A stretch of 64,000 nucleotides of DNA from Dipteronia dyeriana (lineage: Eukaryota > Streptophyta > Magnoliopsida > Sapindales > Sapindaceae): assembly GCA_032871835.1 (NCBI GenBank), contig CM065297.1, positions 39,557,098 through 39,621,097 of the forward strand, written 5' to 3'. Every line of letters starts with the position of its first letter. The stretch's first letter is position 1. Both the position numbers and the translations under genes were made by a program. The notes under the pieces are model-generated. The model made no database searches, was not told the origin of the DNA, and saw nothing but the letters and a program-made list of their open reading frames with translations. Below are positions 34,246-47,249 of the stretch, one piece after another.

Positions 34246-35503
34246 TATTAAGCTATTTTATATATAGTCTTGCTGCCCAACACATTATATAGGCAAATAT
34301 ATTATTTATCTTATTTTATTAAATCCACTGGACCTTAATAAAAAGTCCACATATGAACTAGACTCATTCTTACAAAAAGAAACAAGTCCACATGCCTTAA
34401 TAAAATTCAAGATGGACCCCTAAAATTGTCCGGTAGAATATATCAATTGATCCATGCAAGTTCGTGTGGATTGGGGATCTTGGCGGGCAATCTAAATTTA
34501 AGCTCCAATAGACACAACCCAATCACAATCAATAAATGATTCACTTAGGTCCGATCTATTAATTTTAGTTCATTCCACTAAAGAACTAAAATTGAACTCT
34601 TAAGTAAAGATATAATAAGTAAATATTTTTGATTCATACCCTAGACAATCTTAATGGAGATAGTGTATTCTCATGAAGAATACCAGTAATTGCCAAGAGC
34701 TCATAGACCGCCTATAACTCTCCAAGTTACCATATTTACTCATATGATTGCATTTTGAACTTGGATATTTTGACTTGTCCCAAGCCATGTTTCAGTAGAC
34801 ACTATTGAAAACTTAACGTTAAGTTTTAATATCCAATACCTCAAAATATCCATATGATGAAATTCTACTCTCATGTCATAAATAGAGCCACAATGTCCAT
34901 ATCTATAAATGAAATCCTCTATCGATTAACAAACGAATACCACCGAACTATCGAAGATAGACTATGCCATATAATCGTACTCATTGACAACTTAAATGAT
35001 AGCACTTGCAACCATAAGTCCACCATTTATTTCATGATTGAGATAGACTCTCCGATTGTTTTCAAATGAAAACATTTATCCATTGACGGTTCTAGATAAA
35101 GTATTTCATTATGATCCAATTCAATGCACACAGTGCACTAGATTCTTTTGCCCAAAGAAACCAAACTTTGATGATTTTAGACTCATCATAACACATTTGA
35201 TCCCACTTAAATGCTAGCAAAAGAATCTACAACTTTGACAATTTAAAGGCGCCCAACCTTTATCTTTAGTTGTGAATATTATTCAAGACTAACTAAAGAG
35301 TTGTGTCTACCTCATACATATTTAAATGTATGAACAATTCTTCTTTTCTCATAGTCTTTTGACCTTATCATTTTTAACTTTTGACAATTATAATAATTAA
35401 ACTATAAATGTTATAAGATTTGTTAAACTAGAAATCACTTTATTAATATGAATAGATTGTTAAATACATTATTATACTCTTGTTATCAAGCATAATCCCA
35501 ACA
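34246..35503 (-). repeat. Copia T 3' LTR, proximal piece
   Basis: It corresponds to about 43795-45053 of the copia T 5' LTR and ends at cataatcccaaca (minus-strand LTR start TGTTGGG). On the minus strand it is preceded by the polypurine tract agcaagtgggagattg (35504-35519). Joined to 12769-13766 it gives an LTR of about 2.26 kb. Confidence 0.92.
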
Positions 35504-35529
35504 ATCTCCCACTTGCTATATATCAAATG

Positions 35530-38290
35530 TGTCATATCTTAAATCTCAATGTTCTCTAGAGGCCCATCAAAACTCTTTTGTGGAAAAGCCTTTGTAAAGG
35601 GATCAACTAGATTATCTGCTGACACGATCTTGGTAATCGTCACGTCACCCCTATGCATAATTTCCCTCAGAAGGTGATACTTTCTTTCAATGTGTTTTCC
35701 TCTCTTATGACTTCTTGGTTCTCTCGAATTAGCCACTACTCCACTATTTTCATAATAGATAGTGATCTGCTTATTCACATCAGGAACCACTTCTAAGTTA
35801 ATCAAGAATTGGCAGAGCCAGACTGCCTCTTTAGTAGCCTCGCATGCGGCAACATACTCGGCTTCCATGGCGGAATCAGCAATACAATATTGCTTGATAC
35901 TCCACCATTCACTTCCCCTCCTCCAATAGTAAACACATATCCTGATGTTGATCTCCCGGAGTCAAAATCTGACTGAAAATCATAATCTGTATAACCAATA
36001 GGAATTAAATCCCCTCTAGAGTATATAAGCATATAATCTCTTATTCTCCTGAGATACTTGAAAACATGCTTGACTTCCGTCCAGTGATCAGGACCGGGTT
36101 TTGATTGAAACCTGCTAACTATGCCCACAGCAAAACAAATATCCGGTCTAGTGCAGAGCATTGCATACATGAGACTTCTAACTGCTAAAGCATATGGAAC
36201 TCTACTCATGAATTTCTCTTCATACTCATTCTTAGGGACTTGTTCCTTAGAAAGTATGATTCCATGTCTAAAAGGTAACATACCTTTCTTGGAATATTGC
36301 ATGGAAAACCTAGAAAAGATTTCATCTATGTATGAAGCTTGGGATAATGCAATCCTTCTATTCATTCTATCCCTTATGACTTGGATACCAAGAATATAAC
36401 TTGCTTCTCCTAAGTCATTCATATCAAATTGTTTTGCTAACCATTCTTTTACTAATGTCAATACACCTACATCATTTTCGATGAGTAGTATATCATCAAC
36501 GTAAAGAACTAGGAAAACCAACTTGTCGCCTTTAATCCTTTTGTGTACACAAGGTTTATCAAGGTTTTGAATAAATTCAAAACTTTTCACGGTTTGATCG
36601 AACCTTATGTTCTTGGATCTGGATGCTTACTTCAATCCATATTTGGATCTTTACAACTTGCATACCTTTTCCTCATAGCATTTTTCAATAAATCCTTCTG
36701 GTTGCATCATCTAGATGCTTTTGTCAAGACATCCATTAAGGAAAGTTGTCTTGACATCCATTTACCTGAGGTCTAGAGGTGCCGTAATGGATAAGAGTAT
36801 CCTAATGGATTTAAGCATGGCCACATGAGAGAAGGTTTCTTCATAATCGATACCTTTCTTCTGTGTATAACCTTTAGCTACTAATCTAGCTTTAAAGGTT
36901 TCCACCTTTCCATCCATTCCTCTTTTCCTCTTGTATACCCACTTGCACACAATGGATTTTATCCCTTTAGGCAAGTCTACAAGAGACCAGACTTTGTTTT
37001 CGAACATAGATTCAATTTCGGATTGCATTGCCTTTTGCCTATGACGACAATAAACATCTTCCATTGCTTCCTTGTACATATAGGGATCATCGTCGTCCGG
37101 GAAATTCTCTACAGATTCTCCTATACCGATGTATCTTTCGGGTTATTTATTTATCCTCCCACTACGATGAGGTATGGTAGATTGTTGAACTTGTGTTGGT
37201 ACGGAACTTGGTTGTGAAACCTCTTGTGGAATTGTATCTCCTGAAAGCTCATTCAGGACAATTCTACTTTTAGGCACAAAATTATTCATATAGTCCTCTT
37301 CAAGAAATTTAGCATTTGCTTAAACAAATACTTTAAGATCTGAAGGACTATAAAAATAATATCCTTTTGTACCTTTTGGATACCCTACAAATATGCATGT
37401 TTCTGAAGGGAACTCCATCTTTTCTGTCTTTCCTTTTAACACTTGTGCATGACATCCAAATATCCTTAAGTTTTATAAACTTGGCTTTCGCCCGGTCCAC
37501 AACTCATGCGGTGTTTTAGGAACCGACTTAGATGGTACATCGTTTAGAATGTACATTGTGGTTTGTAAATCATATCCCCAAAAAGAATTAGGGAGTGTTG
37601 AATAACTTAACATAGACCTAACCATATCCAAAAGAGTTCTATTTCTCCTTTCTGCCACCCCTTTTTGTTGCGGTGTGCCTAGTGTAGAAAACTGAGAAAT
37701 TATCCCATTATCAATAAGATATTGCAGAAACTCACCAAATAGATATTCTCCAACACCATCAAACCTCAAGATTTTTATGCGCTTTTCAAGCTGATTTTCA
37801 ACTTCAACTTTAAATGCTTTGAACATGTCAAAAGCATCTGATTTAAGTCTCATGAGATACACATAGCCAAATCTTGAGTGATCATCCATGAAAGTGATGA
37901 AGTACTCATATCCACCTCTAGCTTGAATGCTCATAGGTATACACACATCAGTGTGTATCAATCCTAAACATTTGATGGCTATTGTTCCTTCAGCCGTAAA
38001 CGACCTTTTGGTCATTTTACCTCCCAAACAAGATTCACAAGTTGGTAGATCATCAACCTTTAAATCACTTAGAGGTCTGTCACTTACCAATCTTTTAATC
38101 CTATTAAGGTTAATATGATCTGGGCGCAAATGCCATAGGTAGGTTTCATCTTTTGATAATTTTACTCTTTTATGATTAGGTTCCATTGATTCCGTGTCTA
38201 ACAAGTGAGAGATATTTCTATGCAAATAGAATAAACAGTTTCCCAATGTACCTTGCAAAAAAATATGTAAATCTTACCAATAATAAAGGA
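35530..38290 (-). pseudogene. Copia T pol: protease remnant, integrase, RT, RNase H
   Basis: The minus strand reads a protease remnant without its Asp motif (38290-38500 is degraded), then integrase 38258-37473 with H...H (LWHLRPDHI), CESC, HTDV for the first Asp, RFDGVGEY for the second and VAERRN for the Glu. The usual Ser before the second Asp is Phe. A linker follows at about 37470-37080. RT covers 37079-36300 with a frameshift near 36770, a stop near 36690 and YVDD at 36492-36503. RNase H has YTDYDFQSDFDSGRSTSGYV, a frameshift near 35870, then MEAEYVAACEATKEAVW and ends about 35539. Confidence 0.9.
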
Positions 38291-38534
38291 TTTATTAAAA
38301 GTAACCGTATAACCAAATTTATTTAATCAAGAAACTGAAATTAAATTCCTCTTGAATTCAGGTACACAATAAACGTTTATTAAATCTAAATGACTACTAG
38401 AATCTAGATTGACTCTAATATCTCCCACTACACTAGTAGACACCAACGTTTTGTTGCCTAAACGCAAGTTGAATTCATTCTCATTCAGTCTTTTCCTTTC
38501 CCAAAACCCCTTCTAGTTAGGCCCAAGTTGCTTT

Positions 38535-40652
38535 TGTTAGGTTCTAGATTTGTGTTGGTCTGATTCCATAACAAAACGCTCTTTGTTTGTATTACTTAGT
38601 TGCTTATATGGTTCATGATTAGATTGGGCTTCAAAGATGGAGAGCGACTTCGCATGCAAAGTTCATCTTCAAGAGGATATGTGCTTACTTGGATGCTAAG
38701 GTATCAAGATTCTTCTTCCTCTTGCAAGGCGTTAACACATACACACATATCATACATTTGTGTCCCTGCATCGTTGTGCATCATTTGGTATAACACATTC
38801 ACACACGTGAAGTTGAATGCTCATGCATTGGTATGAAAGTAACATGTTTTGGACAAATGCATGATTGGAGACTATCTCTATGTAGTTTGCATTCTTGTTT
38901 GAAATGTGTTTGTATGTTTATATATTTGTATAACATGGATATTGGACTTGAATTTGATGTTATATTGTTTCTTATTGAGTTCTGGTCATTTCGGTTAATC
39001 ATAGACCTGATTTCGAGTTCCGAGTAAAAAGTTATGAAACTTTCCAGTCATGTTGCATGCATTGTCTTTGTATTCGTATATCGTGTCGAATTTTTTATTT
39101 TCTGGGTTGAGTTTCATAGTCATCCATGTTCGTGAGAGAGTTCCATTTTGTGACGCATTCACAGTGAAACCTATCGCTTTGTGCTTCCTTTGCTGTAATG
39201 TGTCATCGTTTATTGAACCTCTTAGTGTCTCTTCCGTGAGCTCACTGCATATGGTAATTTTCTTTGAAAATTTCAAAAACACGTGTAATCAGATGTGGTT
39301 GTTGGCACGGCATTTTTTTTGAGGTCCCTTATATATTTTGATATATTCATTTTTGACCTGCATATTTTTGAATCAACTTTTTAATTTTTGTTTTAGTGAT
39401 ATCTCTCTCATTATAACTCGGATTGACTTGATTCAAAAACCAAAATCAAGTGTCTTAAAGAAATCTACAAACCCCAAGCATTTTCAGAACTAAAGGATGT
39501 ATTTATTATTCACAGTGTTCAGATTTTCAGTTTGAGATTTCATCCTTGTTGGTAAAATTATCTTCTTCTTAGTTTTTTTCTTAGATCTTCTTATTGATTG
39601 ATGCCTTTTGATTAAGAAGCATGACTAAGATGATTTTGATATCATTTTGTGGTTTGTTGATTTGATTTTCAAGTTTAGCTAGATTTGTGATAAGTTGATT
39701 GATTTGTGCTAAACTTGATAAACATGAAATTGTTTCTAGAAATCTTTTGTTCTTATGCTTGATTGACTATTTCTAGATTTAATTTTATTTTATAAGAACT
39801 AGGTCTACATCAATTGGTATATTCATTTCATTGATTTTGTTCTTAGTTAATAACATGCTTAGGTTGCCTAGATACATTTGTGATTATTCTTTGAAAGCAT
39901 AATCTAGCTACCTAGTTGCATGTCCATAGAATTTGTTGATCATCATTTTCTATGTTGAGTGCTTGATTGCGTTTTGCATTCATGATCACTTAAATGCCTT
40001 GTGAAGAGGTAAAAAGTCTAATATCTTAGAGTGATTCTTTGATTTGAGCAATTGGAAGCCTTAGCTAGAGTCGGGATGACTTGGATAGCTAAGCAAGTGG
40101 AAGTCTTGACAAGAGGTGTGAGACCTCAGATTGTTGAGATAGGAAGCCTGGACTAGAGTCGGGAGGACTTGGATAGTTGATCAAGAATTCTTACCTAGGG
40201 TCGGGAGGATCCAGATAGGTGAGCAAGGAATCTTCCTAGAGACAGGAGGTCTTGGATAGGAATTCGGCTCAGTAGATCACTAGGTTCAAAGGTAGAGTAA
40301 GAGTGATAGCTTGGAAAGCATGTGTTGACTGCTTGAGTGTGTAACTCTTATTTGAAACAGTGGATTTGCTTTTGCCGGTGGTTGTTGTATCAACCCGTGG
40401 ATGTTTCCTCTTAGGAGGTTTTACCACGTAAATATCTTGTGTTGATTTTTAGCATCTTTAATTTCTTCACTTAGTTTATCTGTGTTGCTTGAACATTTGC
40501 TTTGTCATATATCATTTTGGATATTATAATAAGTGTTGTATAAGATTGCTTGTGTTTTTAAAGAAGATAAAAATTTGAGCATATACTTATTCACCCCTCC
40601 CCCCCATCCCTCTAAGTATATTTTACACTATAATTGGTTAAGGGAATTTACA
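38535..40652 (+). repeat. Solo Sirevirus LTR (2118 bp) inside copia T
   Basis: It starts tgttaggttctagatt and ends gggaatttaca, with the perfect duplication gcttt at 38530-38534 and 40653-40657. It is the same family as the Sirevirus A 3' LTR (10136-12253) and happens to have the same length. It has the 42-45-bp repeat array (about 40053-40265) and the terminal cccctcccccccatccctct tract. No internal sequence is present, so it is a solo LTR. The paired G-box block is not recognisable here. Confidence 0.93.
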
Positions 40653-41350
40653 GCTTTTTCTTCTATTGTTTCTTGACCTTCCCACAGGTCTTAACAGTAG
40701 CAACTTTACTAACCGCATGAATCTCTTAACCTTTGCCTTACACAAGGATTTTCTTGGTTCTTTGATCATCTTGCATTAGGCCATGCAAGTTGCATTCCTT
40801 ATTGTTCAAGGTGTAGTCCAACTTGAATTGATCAAAGGAATCTAATAGTGAGTTGACAATCATGTCAATATTCGTCTCACCATCTATCTCAACACCATTC
40901 AATTCAGCAATGTTGAGATGTGCTATGACTTTCATCATGTGATATTTCACAGCCTGTCTAGGTTTCATCCTAAGATTCATGAAAGCAATCACTGCCTCTC
41001 TCTTAGTCATCCTGGACCTCATAGCAAACATCTCCTCTAGAGATATCATTATATCGGCAGCAGTCTCCATTCCTTCATGCTGTTGTTGCAACACGTCAGA
41101 GATGGTGGCCATAATGTAACATTTAGCCATCTCATATGAAGACTCCCACTACTGATACTCATCTCTTTGCTCCTGAGTAGATTCAATAGTAGGAGTAGGT
41201 GGTTTAGGAGTGCACAGAACAAACTTATGCTTTTTAACTTGCGACAACAACCCAATTTTCCTTTTTCCATGTGACATAATTATCATCAGTTAAAGTATTA
41301 TCTTTTAGGATGTTGATTAGGGATGAGGTCATGAATTCTTTTTAATAACA
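40653..41350 (-). pseudogene. Copia T gag
   Basis: The minus-strand capsid region reads YEMAKCYIMATISDVLQQQH, MFAMRSRMTKREAVIAFMNL and GETNIDMIVNSLLDSFDQF (41130-40738), typical of copia gag of the UBN2 type. Upstream parts to about 41340 are frame-broken, with a TAG near 41150. The Lys-rich tail ends at the solo LTR. The zinc knuckle and protease active site expected just downstream are absent, so a deletion is likely in addition to the insertion. Confidence 0.82.
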
Positions 41351-42714
41351 AAAATTATATAAGTAAGTAATCATGATAAAACACTTTCGAATATTTATCT
41401 TGAATTATATAAAATAACTCAATCGTAAAATTCAACGGGTGATCCAACACCCATAAATGTCATGCCTCCTTTGGGAGTTCGCACCGTTTACTAGTTGGAC
41501 TATGTCCCACCTAATTGTTAACATAACAACCAACGTTTTCAATTTTAGCCTTGCAATTTTATTAACAAGAACTCTTGGGAGGATATTAATAAAATTACAT
41601 TGAGTGTGTTACCAAGTTATCGACTTTCAATATATTCCCTCATGAATATCCCTCATTTAGGAGTAGATATCTTTTGGGTTAATTGTCTAGTCTATCCTTG
41701 TAAGGAAGTATCTTGCTAAATTCCATTAATGAATACCTCTTTGAAGGTTATTACATGAAACATAAAGCTCAACTAAACTTGGAGGCCGTAGGTGTTCCAA
41801 AACACCTTCTCCCAGTCAATTATTTAAGGTGTGTGATCGAATTCTAAAGAATGATTTACCAAGTTATCTAGATGCAAATTAAATACCTAAACCATTCAAT
41901 GGATGTTCATACCAAAAGAGATATATGAGTGGAACTTCTATTATATATGACATGTTATCAAACAATGACAAACATTGCAATATTTACAAAAATATAAATA
42001 GCTTCAACTTTGGTCCATCCTAGAAACACAAGTAAATTACATATGTCTTGGAATACAAAAACTCCTTTTTTGGCAAATAAGTCTTCACTCGACCTTTGTT
42101 GTTTGGACTCCCTTGACTGCCTCTCATGGGCATGCGCACCTTTGGCCCCTTCCTATAGGTGTGCACACACCACAGCCCCATGAAGGGCTGCATTGTGCAG
42201 CCCATGGATTTCATGGGGCTGCCGAGCGCAGCCCTTGCCACAATAAACTTGGCCGTGTGCTCTTTGCATGTACGTTTGTTGCTATGGCTCGCACGGTCCC
42301 AAACTTGTTCTGGTTGCTTCCAATTCTACAAACCTTCGAGTCTTCGATACTTGAATGTATTACAGAGAATTATAATAAAAAAAAGTACAGCAGTTTTTTT
42401 TTATTACAATAAAGTGCAGCCTATTTTTTATTACAACAACAAAATAAAATAAAATAAAAACATGACAACAATCAAGAAGGATATTATGGCAATGATATGC
42501 CACCCTTCTTATTACAATCCCAAAACAAAAATACATTGAAATTCTAGGACCAAAATTAAGCAATAACAAACCTCATATAAAACATATATATCCATACATT
42601 CCAATGTAAATATATATACGAATACCTAGAGTGTCATCTCTTTCTAAAACATGCATATATATAATAAAAAGAAAAAGATTCATGAACACATACATAAAAA
42701 AATCAAGGGTACAA
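41351..42714 (-). other. Copia T leader between primer site and gag
   Basis: An untranslated leader of about 1.3 kb. It is AT-rich with A-rich and T-rich runs (42375-42460) except for a GC-rich patch with two hairpins at 42185-42234. No gene is supported; the short frames here are fortuitous. Confidence 0.6.
42185..42234 (-). other. Two GC-rich hairpins in the copia T leader
   Basis: gggctgca-ttg-tgcagccc (42185-42203) and gggctgc-cgagc-gcagccc (42216-42234) are perfect stems of 8 and 7 bp, 12 bp apart, sharing the same arm sequence. They could fold in the element RNA, where leader structures often serve dimerisation or packaging; that role is inferred. Confidence 0.6.
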
Positions 42715-42731
42715 CCAGGCTCTGATACCCA
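42715..42731 (-). other. Primer binding site of copia T
   Basis: The minus strand reads tgggtatcagagcctgg one base after the LTR end. It matches the initiator-Met complement TGGTATCAGAGC with one extra G. Confidence 0.8.
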
Positions 42732-42732
42732 T

Positions 42733-45053
42733 TGTAGGGAAAAACGTGCAATGGAATCATGAAAAATCAAAATTAGGGTTTGGTTTAAATAAAAAAAGCC
42801 CCTTTTTAATAATAACAAGAACCTTAACCCTAGATTAGGTGATGTATGTAAAAAGTATCGTACCTTTTTCTCGTGAGGATTGAATTAGCACCGAATTAAA
42901 TCTGCAACATCTTCCAATCCAATCACGAACGTTAAACACCTTGGAGTGTGGCCTCCCTTTCTTTAACTTGTATACCTGAGGATGGAAACAAACAAAATCT
43001 CTTTCTTTATTAGTCACAATAATCCTCTAAGAAAAAAAATAAAGAATGTTAGGTCACTTGTGAATTATCAATCAATTTGATTGAAACTCGTGTGAACCTA
43101 GATTCGATATTGTACACAAAACCTTTTAATGTAAAGGCTAATAGTATACTATCGAATACAAAACGTTCTTTCTTCCTTTTCCTCTTTTCCGAATTTTCAC
43201 ACACCAATCCTTAGAGTTGGATGAATTTATCTAGAGCAAGAATCGAATTCTCTATACTCAAAATTCTATGGTGGCCGAAAACTCTTTTACAAAAATTAGG
43301 GCATGTCCAAGTTTTTCTTCTTAGAATTATCTAATGGCTGAATTTTTCCTTTCTCTAAATTTTCTTTGGCTTGCACGAAATTTTGAGCTTCAAATCTTGC
43401 CTTGGCCGAAATTTAGAGGTACTATATATATGATCATAAATCCTCTCCTAAGAAGGATTTACTTGGTGGGTAAGAATACTATCCTTAGGTGGATTTACTT
43501 GGTGACCAAGAATCCTTTTCCAAAAAGAATTCTTTCCTATACCAAGACTCATAATCCAACTCAATAATGTATTTGTAACCATATTAAAGATTTCCTAATT
43601 TGACTAGATAAATAATTCTTATTATTTATCTACTTATCAAATATAATCTTTAATATTAATTATACTACCAACAGTAGTATAATATTAGGAGATCATCTCC
43701 TACTAGGAAAAAGATTTTAGCTTTTAATTAAATAATTAATTAATTACAAAATTAATTAATTTCCATTTAATTAAATAATAAAATAAAAAACAATATATTA
43801 AGCTATTTTATATAGCCTTGCCGCCCAACACATATACATGGGCCAATGTATTATTTTTCTTATTTTATTAAATCCATTGGGCCGTAATCAAAAGTCCACA
43901 TGTGAACTAGACCCATTCTTACAAAAAGAAACAAGTCCACATTCCTTAAAACAATTCTAGATGGACTCCTAAATTGGTCTGGTAGAATATATCAAGTGAT
44001 CCATTCAAGTTCGTATGGATTGGAGATCTTGGCAGACTATCTAAATTTAAGCTCTAATAGACACAACCCAATCACAATCAACAAATGATTCACTTAGGTC
44101 CGATCTATTAATTTTAGTTCATTCCACTAAAGAACTAAAATTGAACTCTTAAGTAAAGATATAATAAGTAAATATTTCTGATTCATACCCTAGCCAATCT
44201 TAATGGAGATGGTGTATTCTCGTGAAGAATACCAGTAATTGCCAAGAGCTCATAGACCGCCTATAACTCTCCAAGTTACCATATTTACTCATATGATTGC
44301 ATTTTGAACTTGGATATTTTGACTTGTCCCGAAGCCATGTTTCAGTAGACACTATTGAAAACTTAACGTTAAGTTTTAATATCCAACACCTCAAAATATC
44401 CATATGATGATATTCTACTCTCATTTCATAAATGGAGCCACAATGTCCATATCTATAAATGAAGTCCTCTATCGATTAACAAATGAATACCACCAAACTA
44501 TCGAGGATAGACTATGCTATATAATCGTACTCATTAATATCTCAAATGATAACACTTGCAACCATAAGTCCATCATTTATCTCAAGATTGAGATAGGCTC
44601 CCTGATTATCTTCAAATGAAAACATTTATCCATTGACGGTTCTAGATAAAGTACTTCTTTGTGATCCAATTCAATACACCCAGTGCACTAGATGCTTTTG
44701 CCCAAAGACACCACACTTTGATGATTTTGGACTCATAATAACACATTTGATCCCACTCAAATGCTAGCAAAAGAATCTACAATTTTGACAAGATAAAGGC
44801 CCCCAACCTTTCTCTTAAGTTGTGAATATTATTCAAGACTAACTAAAGAATTGTGTCTACCTCATACATATCTAGATGTATGAACAATTCTTCTTTTCTC
44901 ATAGTCTTTTGACCTTACGATTATTTACTTTTGACAATTATAATAATTAAACTATAAATTCTATATGATTTGTTAAACTAGAAATCACTTTATTAATATG
45001 AAAAGATTGTCAAATACATTATTGTACTCTTGCTATCGAGCATAATCCCAACA
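42733..45053 (-). repeat. 5' LTR of copia T (2321 bp)
   Basis: Minus strand from tgttgggattatgctcg (45053) to ttttccctaca (42733). It pairs with 12769-13766 plus 34246-35503. It is followed on the plus strand by the duplication agtag (45054-45058). The first 1.7 kb (plus coordinates 42733-44418) forms an inverted repeat with 45054-46762. Confidence 0.93.
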
Positions 45054-46762
45054 AGTAGAATATCATCATATGGATATTTTGAGGTATTGAATATTAAATC
45101 TTAGCATTAAGTTTTCAATAGTGTCTATTGAAATATGGCATTTAGACAAATCAAAATATCCAAGTTCAAAATGTAGTCATATGAGTAAATATGGTAAATA
45201 GGAGAGCCATAGACGATGTATGAGCTCTTGGCGATTACTGGTATTCTTTACGAGGATACACTATCTCCATTTAGATAGTCTAGGGTACGAATGAGGAACA
45301 TTATCTTACTCTATCTCTTTTTAAGAGTTTAATTTTAGTTCTTTAATGAAATGAACTAAAATTAATAGATCGGATCTAAATGAATCATTTGTTGATTTTC
45401 ATTAGGTTATGTCTATTGGAGCTTAAATTTAGATAGCCCACTAAGATCCTCAATCCACACGAACTTGCATGTATCACTACCGGACCAATTTCTAGGTCCA
45501 TCTAGAATTGTTTTTGGATTTCAGAATCTAACAGTTTTTGAGAGGTTCGATTATGAGTGATCAAGACACGCTGTATCTCTTCAAATACCTGGATTTGGTG
45601 GACAAGTATGTGGGAATCCTTTGGCGACCCTAATGGGGTGAGATTAGCATGCCATTATTACATTAAGAATATAATTTGCACATTTTAATTAAATGGGCAG
45701 TTTAATTATATTAAACTATTAATTTAAGGCATGTGGACTTGTTTTTTTTAGTAAGAATGGGTCAAGCTCACATGTGAACTTGTTATTAAAGTCTAATGGA
45801 TTTAATAAAATAGAAAAATAATATATGACCCATACATATGGCTTGGGCGGCAAGGGCTAATATAATAGCCTAATATATTGTTATTTTTATTTTATTGTTT
45901 AATTAAATAGAAATTAATTAATTAAATAATTAATTAAATATTTATTTAAAAGTCAAAATCTTTTTCCCAGTAGGATAAGGTCTCTTTGTACCAAACTATT
46001 GATGGTAATATGATAAGTATCAAACACTTTATTTGATAAGTAGATAAATAAATTTCTTTTATTTATCTAGTCTTTATTTATATAGTCAAATTATGAAGTA
46101 TTTTATATCTATCAAAACTCTGATTGACAATTGGTCAAATTAGAAAGTTTTTGATAAAGTCACAATTTAATTTATATTCAATATTTTGTTATTGGATAAA
46201 TACACTAATGAGTTGGAATAGGAGTCTTGGTGTGGAAAATAATTCTTCTTTGGGTGAGGTTTCTTGGCCAACACTCAAATCCTCCTTTTAATAGGATTTT
46301 GCCACAAGACATAAATCCTTCTAAGGAGAGGATTCGGCCATGACCTATATAATCTCTAAGAAAGAATTTGGTCAAGAGAGGTTTTGGAACCCTCGAATTT
46401 TGAGTGGAATTGGGTTCTCATGAGTTTCAATCAATAGATTGATAATTCACAAGTGACCAAATGTTCTTTGGTTTTCTCTAGGAGGATTATTGTGAATAAC
46501 AAATGAAAAGATTTTGTTTGTTTTTACATCCTCAGGTATACAATTAAAGGAAAAAGAGCCCACACTCTTAGGTGATTCAAGTTCGTGATTGGATTGGAAG
46601 ATCTTGCAGATTCAAATCAATGCAAATTCAATCGTCATGAGAAAAATGTACGATAATTTTATTATATATAAATTACCCAAGGGTTAAGGTTCTTTCTTTA
46701 AAGGACTTTTTTAAAATTATACTAATCGACTTTTTCGCTTCTGTTGCGCCTTTTTTCCTACA
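45054..46762 (+). repeat. Old copia LTR, right piece
   Basis: This is the reverse complement of about 42733-44418, diverged by roughly a fifth to a quarter by eye. It ends ttttttcctaca. Together with 12560-12768 it makes one older LTR in plus orientation, cut by copia T. It holds the same T-rich and attaattaa-rich segments as the younger LTRs. Confidence 0.85.
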
Positions 46763-47240
46763 CCTGACCCAGTAGCAACCATGTCAACCATTGGAGAAAC
46801 TCTTCCATGCACCCGTTCAGGTTTGCATACAAGTTTAGTTTGACTCAACTTGACATGATATCATTTATTTAAACAAAGATGAAAAATAATATAAAGATTT
46901 TTGAGATCTATGAATAGTGATGTGAACATTATCAGTCAATACCGTAAACAGTGTTGATTTAGATTTCAATCGATAGCACCGTAAATAGTGCCTCACAATG
47001 CCAATATAATGTTGTGAACATTACCGCCATAGTATATTGTGAAAAGGCGTTAATAGTGTTGCCACAGTGTCATGAATAGTGTCGTTATAGTGCAAAACAC
47101 TGTTTTTCTAAGGTTTCATGTATTATGCATGAACATTTAGGGTTAAGGTTGCTGCTTTTATTTTTGATAACTCTTCTAATTTTTTCTTGTGTTTCCAGTA
47201 GGGTCTTTATTGATTGATTCGTAGGCATCTCTGATCTTCT
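46763..47240. other. Unassigned stretch with a degenerate gtgaatagtg motif
   Basis: This follows the old LTR. Between 46905 and 47110 a motif like gtgaatagtg or gtaaatagtg recurs about eight times at irregular spacing (for example 46981, 47071). No ORF. It may be the 5' untranslated part of the LINE that follows. Confidence 0.5.
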
Positions 47241-47249
47241 TCTCCGGTG

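Larger units (their letters stand above)
12769..45053 (-). mobile_element. Copia element T (minus strand), carrying two nested insertions
   Basis: Perfect target duplication agtag at 12764-12768 and 45054-45058. On the minus strand: 5' LTR 45053-42733, primer site, leader, gag, a solo Sirevirus LTR, partial protease, integrase, RT, RNase H, polypurine tract agtgggagattg, and 3' LTR 35503-34241 plus 13766-12769. The Tat-lineage gypsy splits the 3' LTR. Stripped of insertions it is about 9.7 kb. It resembles Tork/TNT1-type copias, but the lineage is my judgement from motifs only. Confidence 0.9.

Noticed and set aside
42113..42452. Plus-strand frames in the copia T leader
   Set aside because: They overlap hairpins and A/T runs, have no recognisable domain, and lie in the untranslated leader of a minus-strand element.
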